This document shows, piece by piece, positions 56,162 through 62,983 of a stretch of 64,000 nucleotides of DNA. The notes under the pieces are model-generated. The model did no database searches, was not told where the DNA came from, and saw only the letters and a program-made list of their open reading frames with translations. The translations under genes and the position numbers were made by a program. How positions within the stretch are numbered: the stretch's first letter is position 1; every line of letters starts with the position of its first letter. The stretch lies in contig JAGAYS010000044.1 of assembly GCA_017940385.1 (NCBI GenBank), forward strand, positions 1 to 64,000, read 5' to 3'. This DNA is from Ruminobacter sp. Its GTDB lineage: Bacteria > Pseudomonadota > Gammaproteobacteria > Enterobacterales > Succinivibrionaceae.

Positions 56162-57079
56162 TCAACTCCTCTCTAACTGTTTAGTATATCTGTTTATATG
56201 CAGCCATTTTTCATCTCTGGCTTTCTCAATCTTCTTAATAACTTCATCACTAAGATGAACAAATCTTTTCTGTCTTCTGACGTAATGATTCACATCAGTA
56301 AACGTCCCGGGTTGTTTCCCGTAATGGAACTCCCCGTCATAAAATTCAGCCTGTATCCACAGTCCTGTGCTGACTGCTTCCCTGGCCACTTCCACCATAT
56401 CTTCAGTCTTCAGTCCCCATCCCAGAGGACAAGGAGAAAGAATGTGAATAAATCTGGTTCCACGGTATGATGAGGCTTTCTGCAACTTTCTCATAAAGTC
56501 CGGCAAATCACCGACCGTCGCGGTTGCGGCATATGAAATACCATGTGCCGCCACAATCTCAAAAAGGTTCTTCTTGTCACTTAGGCTTCCTATCGCACCG
56601 TCCACAGCAGGAGATGTTGTGGTTGCGGCACCGAAAGGCGTCAGTGAACTTTTCTGAATTCCCGTATTCATGTAGGCTTCATTGTCATAACATATGTAAA
56701 GCATGTTATCGTTACGGTGAATCGCTCCTGAAAGAGCCTGTATACCGATATCGGCAGTTCCGCCGTCACCGGCGAACCCTACCACCGTAACATCATCAAT
56801 TCCCTGAGCCTTATATCCGGCCACAATTCCAGTCATCATTGACGCGGTACCGGCAAAGGTTGAAATAATGGAATTGCATCCAAATGACAGCTGAGGAAAA
56901 TTAAAGCCCACCGCAGACATACATCCTGCAGGAATTACCGCCACGCTCTTTTTACCGAGAATCTTAAGGGCTATTCTTACGGCAAGACTTCCGCCGCACC
57001 CCGGACAAGCCTTATGACCATAAAAAAGCTCATCATCGGACAGGGTTCTGACATTAATCGTTTTTGATCTCTCAGTCAT
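56162..57079 (-). CDS. porB: 2-oxoacid:ferredoxin oxidoreductase, beta (thiamine diphosphate) subunit
   Basis: A 305-residue thiamine diphosphate subunit of a four-subunit pyruvate- or 2-oxoisovalerate-type ferredoxin oxidoreductase. A [4Fe-4S] pair is at Cys25 and Cys28 (HKACPGCGG), with further cysteines in PAGCMSAVG and LSPCPLGWG. GFAGDGGTADIGIQALSGA is the TPP/Mg motif, completed by CYDNEAYMNTG. Substrate cannot be distinguished by eye, so porB is used in the general sense. It overlaps the alpha gene by eight bases. Confidence 0.88.
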   Translation of the reverse strand: MTERSKTINVRTLSDDELFYGHKACPGCGGSLAVRIALKILGKKSVAVIPAGCMSAVGFNFPQLSFGCNSIISTFAGTASMMTGIVAGYKAQGIDDVTVVGFAGDGGTADIGIQALSGAIHRNDNMLYICYDNEAYMNTGIQKSSLTPFGAATTTSPAVDGAIGSLSDKKNLFEIVAAHGISYAATATVGDLPDFMRKLQKASSYRGTRFIHILSPCPLGWGLKTEDMVEVAREAVSTGLWIQAEFYDGEFHYGKQPGTFTDVNHYVRRQKRFVHLSDEVIKKIEKARDEKWLHINRYTKQLERS

Positions 57080-58241
57080 CGTATTCCTCCCTGTTTATTC
57101 CCAAAAAATTAAGCCTGCGCCCGTCACTTTCCAGAGACTGAAATATATCCCTGATCTGTTCTCTGGATATGTCGGCTCCACCAAGTCCGCCGATGAAATT
57201 AGAAGTTCTTACTGACAGGCCTGCGACCTGCAGTGCGGAATTTACGTTGGTAAACACCGTTCCCTCATATCCGAAAGAAATATCCTTTTCGAGAACACCG
57301 ACAGCTTTAACTCCCCGAAGGATTTCAGCTATTTCCGCATCTGGAAATGGTCTCATGTACCTTATTTTCAGGAGACCGGCCGCAACGCCATCCCGGCGAA
57401 GTTCATCAACCACACTGCGAACCAGGCCTGACACGGAACCGATGGTAACGATTACGTATTCGGCATCATCACATCTGTAATTCTCCACAAGACCGGTATA
57501 CTGTCTGCCAAAAACTTCCGCAAAACTCTTTTCGGCCTCGGCAATCACTTTTTTGGCCCTGTTCATGGCCTGGTGCTCTCTGAACTTAAATCTGAAGTTC
57601 TGTTCCGGACCTACCGAAAATGCCATGCTCTTCGGACTGTCAAAATCAAATCTGTTATCTGTAACGTACGATGGCAAAAATCTGTCAGCAAGCTCCTGAT
57701 CCGGAATGTCCACAACCTCATACGTATGAGTCAGAACAAATCCATCCATGTTTATCATAAAAGGTGTCAGGACACGGGAATCTTCCGCCACGCGGTAAGC
57801 AACAAGCGACATGTCCAGAGCCTCCTGTGCATTCTCAACATACAGCTGAATCCACCCCTGATCCAGAAGTCCCATTGAATCACGCTGATCACCATAAATG
57901 TTCCACGGAAGCGCAGTGGAACGATTGGCATTCATCATCACTACGGGAAACCTTCCACCGGCTGCATAGTGGAGACATTCAGCCATGTAGAGCAGTCCCT
58001 GTGACGAAGTGGCTGTAAATGTTCTTGCCCCTGTGGCAGAAGCTCCTATTGCACATGAAAGTGCAGAATGCTCTGATTCCACATGTACAAATTCTGCCGT
58101 AAGCTTTCCTGCCGAACACATGGAGGACAGATGTTCCACAACAGTAGTCTGAGGAGTTATCGGATAAGCACTTATTACATGCGGCCGTGCCAGTCTGATA
58201 CCGTGTGCAAGTGCCTCATTCCCCGATATAAAGGTTCTCAT
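57072..58241 (-). CDS. porA: 2-oxoacid:ferredoxin oxidoreductase, alpha subunit
   Basis: A 389-residue subunit with pyrimidine-binding (domain I) and transketolase C-like (domain II) parts. It opens FISGNEALAHGIRLARPHVISAYPITPQTTVVEHL, has VHVESEHSALSCAIGASATGARTFTATSSQGLLYM and the end GLLKIRYMRPFPDAEIAEIL, FIGGLGGADI. This is the POR/VOR arrangement of Thermotoga and Pyrococcus-like complexes. Start and stop overlap its neighbours (ATGA with the delta gene; eight bases with beta), so all four subunits are coupled. Confidence 0.9.
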   Translation of the reverse strand: MRTFISGNEALAHGIRLARPHVISAYPITPQTTVVEHLSSMCSAGKLTAEFVHVESEHSALSCAIGASATGARTFTATSSQGLLYMAECLHYAAGGRFPVVMMNANRSTALPWNIYGDQRDSMGLLDQGWIQLYVENAQEALDMSLVAYRVAEDSRVLTPFMINMDGFVLTHTYEVVDIPDQELADRFLPSYVTDNRFDFDSPKSMAFSVGPEQNFRFKFREHQAMNRAKKVIAEAEKSFAEVFGRQYTGLVENYRCDDAEYVIVTIGSVSGLVRSVVDELRRDGVAAGLLKIRYMRPFPDAEIAEILRGVKAVGVLEKDISFGYEGTVFTNVNSALQVAGLSVRTSNFIGGLGGADISREQIRDIFQSLESDGRRLNFLGINREEYDD

Positions 58242-58567
58242 TTACCATGTTTCTCCATTATTATGGCGCCTTTGCGGCAGAGCTTTGCACATATGCCGCA
58301 CCCCTTACAGAAATCATAATCAATATCAATCTTCCCTGTTTTCCCATCCCGATACACACAACCTTCAGGACAGTACAGGTAACAGTTCAGACATCCGTTG
58401 CATCTGTTTCGATCACATACCGGAGTTTCAGTTCTCCACGAAGCATTAGTGACCGTCAGAAAACCGGCCTCATAAGCCGTAATTTCTGGAATTTCACCGA
58501 CAGTCAGTTTTTTCCCCTGCCTTACGAAGGGAATGGTCCTGACTTTTTCATCATTTTTCCCTGACAT
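58238..58567 (-). CDS. porD: 2-oxoacid:ferredoxin oxidoreductase, delta (ferredoxin-like) subunit
   Basis: A 109-residue subunit with two [4Fe-4S] motifs: Cys56, Cys59, Cys62 and Cys66 (RCNGCLNCYLYCPEGC) and Cys87, Cys90, Cys93 and Cys97 (FCKGCGICAKLCRKG). These pass electrons from the catalytic beta subunit to ferredoxin. I chose the ATG at 58567, with GGGGGA seven bases upstream; a TTG 18 bases earlier is possible. It overlaps the gamma gene by 17 bases and the alpha gene by four. Confidence 0.92.
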   Translation of the reverse strand: MSGKNDEKVRTIPFVRQGKKLTVGEIPEITAYEAGFLTVTNASWRTETPVCDRNRCNGCLNCYLYCPEGCVYRDGKTGKIDIDYDFCKGCGICAKLCRKGAIIMEKHGK

Positions 58568-59096
58568 AAGACTTCCCCCTGACAAAAGCTTCCTGAATTA
58601 CCCTGATATTCCCCTCCTGAAGTTTTGGGTTTAATCCCGTTCTGACGGCAGTAACCAGTGAATCCAGTGATATTTCTCCGCTAAAACCAGCCCAAAATCC
58701 AAGAATGCCGGTATTCGCAATAGGCCGGCCGAGAATTTCAGCGGCAAGTCCGGAAGCATCAAAGGTGACGACTCTTTCATCCCTGATTTCTACGGGGCCG
58801 TCGGTATTGATTATCGCCACGCCGTGCTCCCTCAACTCACTCAGGGGATTCTCCCCAAGCAGGGAGTCATCCAGATACAGAAGATAATCAGCCTTTTTAA
58901 TTTCGCTGCGATCACCCACACGTTCCGAATCTATTCTGTTAAAGGCTCTCACCGGAGCCCCTCTCCTTTCAGGGCCGAATGAAGGAAATGCCAGGGCATG
59001 GTACTCGGGACTTTCATTTATATAGGCGGTACCTAACAGTATTGAAGCGGTAAATGCTCCCTGACCTCCCCGTCCATGCCACAAAATCTCTTTCAT
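58551..59096 (-). CDS. porG: 2-oxoacid:ferredoxin oxidoreductase, gamma subunit
   Basis: A 181-residue subunit beginning KEILWHGRGGQGAFTASILLGTAYINES, the standard gamma-subunit start, followed by AFPSFGPERRGAPVRAFNRID and a late PIANTGILGFWAGFSG. It is the first gene of the six-gene operon in the order gamma, delta, alpha, beta. Its promoter shares the 388-base divergent region with lolB. Confidence 0.92.
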   Translation of the reverse strand: MKEILWHGRGGQGAFTASILLGTAYINESPEYHALAFPSFGPERRGAPVRAFNRIDSERVGDRSEIKKADYLLYLDDSLLGENPLSELREHGVAIINTDGPVEIRDERVVTFDASGLAAEILGRPIANTGILGFWAGFSGEISLDSLVTAVRTGLNPKLQEGNIRVIQEAFVRGKSYVREK

Positions 59097-59484
59097 TTCC
59101 GTTGTACCTATTATTTCCTATCGGTTTTATATGTTTTATTCACAAAAACAATTCTAAGTATTCCACTAGGGATTGTCAACATTCAATTAAATAAATTCTT
59201 AAAATAAAGCTTAAAAATAAAAAACACCCAACAAAAGAGAACATTCACATTGCTTTTGTCGCGTATTAAAAGATTGTTTCCATAAAATAATGACAGCCGT
59301 TCACATTTTAAGCTGAATTTATCATTCCCAACCACGCAATCTCTCATTTATCCGTGTCATACGGGCAGCCCTGCACTCACACTCTCCACAATTATTACTA
59401 AAATTTATCAAAAGCCTACGGCAACTGCTTTATAATTAGCTTACGTTACCGACATGTAATCACCGGAGATACGGACATAACTCC
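59097..59484. promoter_or_regulatory. Divergent promoter region porG / lolB
   Basis: No gene in these 388 bases. AT-rich next to porG; the part next to lolB contains TTTATAATTAG near 59431 as a possible -10. No terminator or riboswitch is recognised. Confidence 0.4.
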
Positions 59485-60075
59485 ATGAAGAAAACTTTGA
59501 ACATAAAATCGGCTCTTATTCTGACCTTTATTACAGTCTGCGCCCTGACCGCTTCAGCATGTACCTCAACACTGACGCCTCTTGAACAGCAGCAGCGCGA
59601 GCGCTGTATATCAGAAAAAAAGGAATACTCCGTAAGTGGCAAGCTGGGAATTTTTGATGAAAAAATCAAAACCACTACTCTTTTAAACATCGACGTCAGC
59701 AAACCTGATTACACCATTTATATATCCGGGACCACCGGAACAACACTGTTGAAAATCCGCAAAACGTCAGCAATAACCGAAATTACCGACGATAAGGGAA
59801 ACGTAAGATCAGGGAACAATGCCGATGAACTGGTGTACAGCCTCACGGGTTTGCACATTCCGTGCGACAGCCTTCCTGACATAATAACGGCAGTTCCCGG
59901 AAACAACCGGGCCGTATACAGCGAAAAAGGGACAATTGAAAGCATCAGCTTCAGCGGCTTCAAAGTCGTATACAAAAGCTTTACGGAAGTAAAAGGCATT
60001 CTGTTGCCTAAAAAGATGGACATACAGGGTGATAATTTTCTTTTAAGGATTTCAGTTAACAAATGGAATATTTAA
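59485..60075 (+). CDS. lolB: Outer membrane lipoprotein receptor LolB
   Basis: A 196-residue lipoprotein that accepts lipoproteins from LolA and inserts them in the outer membrane. Signal peptide with lipobox TASAC (Cys26). The mature part is a divergent LolB fold: EYSVSGKLGIFDEKIKTTTLLNID is the first strands, and the YSLTGLHIPCDSLPDII region lies where LolB has its exposed loop. Sequence similarity is weak, but the lipobox, size (E. coli 207) and gene order lolB-ispE-prs together make the call firm. It overlaps ispE by 13 bases. Confidence 0.85.
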   Translation: MKKTLNIKSALILTFITVCALTASACTSTLTPLEQQQRERCISEKKEYSVSGKLGIFDEKIKTTTLLNIDVSKPDYTIYISGTTGTTLLKIRKTSAITEITDDKGNVRSGNNADELVYSLTGLHIPCDSLPDIITAVPGNNRAVYSEKGTIESISFSGFKVVYKSFTEVKGILLPKKMDIQGDNFLLRISVNKWNI

Positions 60076-60929
60076 CTTCTTGGCCGTCTCCGGCAAAAAT
60101 CAATCTATTTCTCCACATTAATGGACGTCGTCCCGACGGCTACCATGAACTGCAGTCAATTTTTGTTCTCTTTGACAAAGGGGACACCCTTGACATATCT
60201 CCTCGAACCGATAACGTCATTAATATCACCCCGGACCTCGGATTTCCTGTTGAAAAAAACATTGTCTACAAGGCAGCAAAACTACTGATGGAACACACCG
60301 GCAGAAAATTCGGTGCCGACATACACATCAATAAAAACATTCCGATGGGAGGCGGTCTTGGCGGAGGGTCCAGCAATGCCGCCACTGCCCTTGTGGCACT
60401 CAATCTTATTTTCGGTCTCGGACTCAGTGAAGATGAACTTGCTGAAATAGGACGCAGACTCGGGGCAGACGTTCCAGTTTTTGTCAGAGGCAGGTCTGCA
60501 TTTGCCGAAGGCGTTGGCGAAATACTGACTCCGGTTACCGTAGAAGAACAATACTACCTTATAGCCACTCCGACTGATACCGCCGTGTCCACCGCAGAAA
60601 TATTCAACCATCCCGAACTTCCAAGAAACACTCCAAAGCTCAGTCCTGCCGAAGTTTGTTTCAGTAACACCCGCAATGACTGCGAAAAACTGGTTAAAAA
60701 ATATTATCCAAAGGTTGCCAAAACGCTCTCATGGCTGTTACAATACGCCCCATCGAGGATGACAGGAACAGGAGCATCCTGTTTTGCCTGTTTTGCAGAT
60801 GAGAAAGCGGCATTGGCGGCTTTCGAAAACATACCAAATGATATGAGAGGCTTTGTGGCAAAGGCTGTTAATGTTTCTCCATTAAAAGTCGCTGCTGACA
60901 AATACAGTCGTTCAAATCAGAAAATTTAA
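60063..60929 (+). CDS. ispE: 4-diphosphocytidyl-2-C-methyl-D-erythritol kinase
   Basis: A 288-residue GHMP kinase of the methylerythritol phosphate isoprenoid pathway. SPAKINLFLHINGRRPDGYHELQSIF is the substrate-binding start, PMGGGLGGGSSNAATAL (residues 94-110) the ATP-binding loop, and LGADVPVFVRGRSAFAEGVGE contains the catalytic Asp. MTGTGASCFACF is the C-terminal GHMP motif. The start ATG lies inside the end of lolB, and prs follows after 18 bases. Length is the E. coli length (283). Confidence 0.95.
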   Translation: MEYLTSWPSPAKINLFLHINGRRPDGYHELQSIFVLFDKGDTLDISPRTDNVINITPDLGFPVEKNIVYKAAKLLMEHTGRKFGADIHINKNIPMGGGLGGGSSNAATALVALNLIFGLGLSEDELAEIGRRLGADVPVFVRGRSAFAEGVGEILTPVTVEEQYYLIATPTDTAVSTAEIFNHPELPRNTPKLSPAEVCFSNTRNDCEKLVKKYYPKVAKTLSWLLQYAPSRMTGTGASCFACFADEKAALAAFENIPNDMRGFVAKAVNVSPLKVAADKYSRSNQKI

Positions 60930-60947
60930 ACCACAGAGGTTGATATC

Positions 60948-61895
60948 GTGCCAGATATGAAGATATTTGCAGGAAACGGTACTCCGGATCTTGCTCAAAA
61001 GATAGCAGAAAAATTATTCACCAAACTCGGCGACGCCAAAGTAGGTCGTTTCAGCGACGGTGAAATTTGTGTTCAGATTAACGAAAACGTACGTGGCGGT
61101 GATATTTTCATTATCCAGTCCACCTGTGCTCCAACCAACGATAACCTGATGGAACTTATCGTAATGATTGATGCAATGCGTCGTGCTTCTGCCGGTCGTA
61201 TTACCGCAGTAGTTCCATACTTCGGTTATGCAAGACAGGATCGTCGTTTACGTTCTGCACGTGTACCTATCACCGCAAAGGTTGTTGCCGACCTGTTATC
61301 AAGTGTTGGTGTTGACCGCGTGCTTACCGTTGATCTTCATGCTGAACAGATTCAGGGCTTCTTTGACGTTCCTGTTGATAACTGTTTCGGCAGCCCTATT
61401 CTTATCGAAGACATGAAGAACCACAACTTCGAAAACCCTGTAGTTGTATCTCCGGATATCGGTGGCGTAGTTCGTGCACGTGCCATTGCAAAGCTCCTCG
61501 ATGATACTGACATTGCAATTATTGACAAGCGTCGTCCACGTCCGAACGTATCTGAAGTTATGCACCTTATCGGTGACGTTGAAGGCCGTGACTGCATTAT
61601 CGTTGACGACATGATCGATACCGGCGGCACCCTCTGCAAGGCTTCAGAAGCTCTCAAGAAGCGCGGTGCAAAGCGCGTATTCGCTTATGCAACCCACCCT
61701 GTACTGTCAGGTCCTGCATTAAAGAATATCGCCGAATCAACTCTTGATGAAGTAGTTGTTACCGACTCAATTCCTCTGACTGAAGAAATGAAGGCAACAG
61801 GCAAGGTTCGTGTTCTCACCCTGTCTCCAATGCTTGCTGAAGCGATTCGCCGTATTTCAAACGAAGAATCCATCTCTGCAATGTTTGAAGCCTAA
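60948..61895 (+). CDS. prs: Ribose-phosphate pyrophosphokinase
   Basis: A 315-residue enzyme that makes PRPP from ribose 5-phosphate and ATP. It starts at a GTG ([16 protein letters not shown] follows), as in E. coli where GTG is also used, with AGAGG eight bases upstream. [45 protein letters not shown] and the PRPP loop [14 protein letters not shown] are intact. Codon usage is biased (CGT, GGT, AAG), as for other highly expressed housekeeping genes here such as pflB. Confidence 0.97.
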   Translation: MPDMKIFAGNGTPDLAQKIAEKLFTKLGDAKVGRFSDGEICVQINENVRGGDIFIIQSTCAPTNDNLMELIVMIDAMRRASAGRITAVVPYFGYARQDRRLRSARVPITAKVVADLLSSVGVDRVLTVDLHAEQIQGFFDVPVDNCFGSPILIEDMKNHNFENPVVVSPDIGGVVRARAIAKLLDDTDIAIIDKRRPRPNVSEVMHLIGDVEGRDCIIVDDMIDTGGTLCKASEALKKRGAKRVFAYATHPVLSGPALKNIAESTLDEVVVTDSIPLTEEMKATGKVRVLTLSPMLAEAIRRISNEESISAMFEA

Positions 61896-61933
61896 CAGAG
61901 TTTAACGGATCCGTTTTAACGGATTTCAAAACG

Positions 61934-61968
61934 GGAAGGTGGAGAAATTTTCTCCACCTTCCTTTTTT
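61934..61968 (+). terminator. prs terminator
   Basis: Perfect 13-bp arms GGAAGGTGGAGAA and TTCTCCACCTTCC with a three-base loop, then T6. Confidence 0.95.
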
Positions 61969-61994
61969 ATACTTTCCATTTTTATACTTCAATT

Positions 61995-62021
61995 GTAAGC
62001 GTGTAAGCAACTAGGGTTATT
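61995..62021 (+). repeat. Left terminal inverted repeat of the IS66-like element
   Basis: Begins GTAAGCGTGTAAGCAAC and ends AGGGTTATT; pairs with the right repeat with two mismatches over 27 bases. Confidence 0.9.
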
Positions 62022-62075
62022 CATTTTCCAAAAACAGCGCTTTAAGATGTCACCGTATTTTACGGAGATAATCTT

Positions 62076-62453
62076 ATGACTAAAACACATCCAAGGCATC
62101 AGCAGTGGCTGAATCAGTATTATGAACAGCAGAGCAGCGGTCTGAGCACCACGCGGTGGACTTCAGAACAGGGAATATCGTATAAGACTTATTTGAAAAG
62201 AATCAGCAAATTGAGAGAACTCGGTCTTATCAGCGGTGGTTCCGGTAAATGTAAAGAACCGTCAGCTGATGATAACACTGAAGGCAGTTCCTTTTTCATG
62301 ATTGAAGTGCCTCCGGCTACGAATGTTCATACCTCCAAAGAGCATGATAATTCCATCGTATGTCAGATAGAACTGACCTCGGGAGCAAAACTCAGTATTT
62401 CCAGCCGAATTCAGACGGAACTGTTACTGCGGATCCTGGAGGTTGTTGCCTGA
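62076..62453 (+). CDS. tnpA: IS66-type accessory protein TnpA (OrfA)
   Basis: A 125-residue protein whose N-terminus (HQQWLNQYYEQQSSGLSTTRW, then GISYKTYLKRISKLRELGL) follows the IS66 OrfA helix-turn-helix pattern of one transposase subunit. The rest resembles the beta-strand end of that family (LTSGAKLSISSRIQTELLLRILEVVA). GGAG is eight bases before the ATG. The TGA stop shares bases with the tnpB ATG. Confidence 0.82.
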   Translation: MTKTHPRHQQWLNQYYEQQSSGLSTTRWTSEQGISYKTYLKRISKLRELGLISGGSGKCKEPSADDNTEGSSFFMIEVPPATNVHTSKEHDNSIVCQIELTSGAKLSISSRIQTELLLRILEVVA

Positions 62454-62890
62454 TGCTCGAAAGAATAACTCCCGGAATTGATAAATTTTACGTGGCTTGC
62501 GGTAAAACTGACATGCGCATGGGAATCAACGGACTGGTGAACAAAATTACCACGGAATTTAAACTGGAACCGTGCGAAAATTCAGCCTTCCTGTTCTGCG
62601 GAATCAGAAAAGACCGGATAAAGGTGCTTCTGTGGGACGGTAGCCGTTTTATCCTGATGTACACAAAAGTGGAACGCGGAAGTTTCAAATGGCCGAGAAA
62701 CCATACCGAAGCAAAACAGATATCCGTCCAGCAGTTGGAATGGATGCTTACGGAAATCAGTTCGGTAAGACCGAAGAACGTACTCAGCAACATGAGTCAT
62801 CTTCTGCCGTGGTCAGACAAAGTTCCCGCAGACTGCAGGTCAAATAATCTGGAAGACTTGCGTCAGGCTGAAACAACTTCCGAGGACTAA
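62453..62890 (+). CDS. tnpB: IS66-type accessory protein TnpB (OrfB)
   Basis: A 145-residue protein with the TnpB core: KFYVACGKTDMRMGINGLVNKI, AFLFCGIRKDRIKVLLWDGSRFILMYTKVERGSFKWP and a late LEWMLTEI. This is the family known to be needed with TnpA and TnpC for IS66 transposition. It starts on the overlapping ATGA of tnpA. The final 30 residues are longer than usual. A 10-bp hairpin (62906-62935) follows its stop. Confidence 0.9.
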   Translation: MLERITPGIDKFYVACGKTDMRMGINGLVNKITTEFKLEPCENSAFLFCGIRKDRIKVLLWDGSRFILMYTKVERGSFKWPRNHTEAKQISVQQLEWMLTEISSVRPKNVLSNMSHLLPWSDKVPADCRSNNLEDLRQAETTSED

Positions 62891-62905
62891 TCCAATAAAT
62901 CTTAA

Positions 62906-62935
62906 AAACTCACTGCGGTGTAGCACAGTGAGTTT
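62906..62935 (+). terminator. Hairpin after tnpB inside the IS element
   Basis: Arms AAACTCACTG and CAGTGAGTTT around a 10-base loop, followed by CAATTTTAAAT. Confidence 0.65.
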
Positions 62936-62943
62936 CAATTTTA

Positions 62944-62970
62944 AATAACCCTTGTTGCGTACACGCTTAC
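62944..62970 (-). repeat. Right terminal inverted repeat of the IS66-like element
   Basis: Reverse complement begins GTAAGCGTGTACGCAAC and ends AGGGTTATT; two mismatches to the left repeat. It ends 13 bases before the stop codon of the next gene. Confidence 0.9.
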
Positions 62971-62983
62971 CGTGTTTCAGCCA

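Larger units (their letters stand above)
61995..62970 (+). mobile_element. IS66-family-like element with tnpA and tnpB but no tnpC
   Basis: Imperfect 27-base terminal inverted repeats (two mismatches) starting GTAAGCG, the usual IS66 tip, bound a 976-base unit. It holds tnpA- and tnpB-like genes in the standard order with an ATGA overlap, but only about 50 bases lie between tnpB and the right repeat, so the DDE transposase gene tnpC is missing. No 8-base target duplication is visible (CTTCAATT left, CGTGTTTC right). It sits between the prs terminator and the end of the gene at 62984. It is either a deletion derivative or a non-autonomous relative. Confidence 0.85.
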
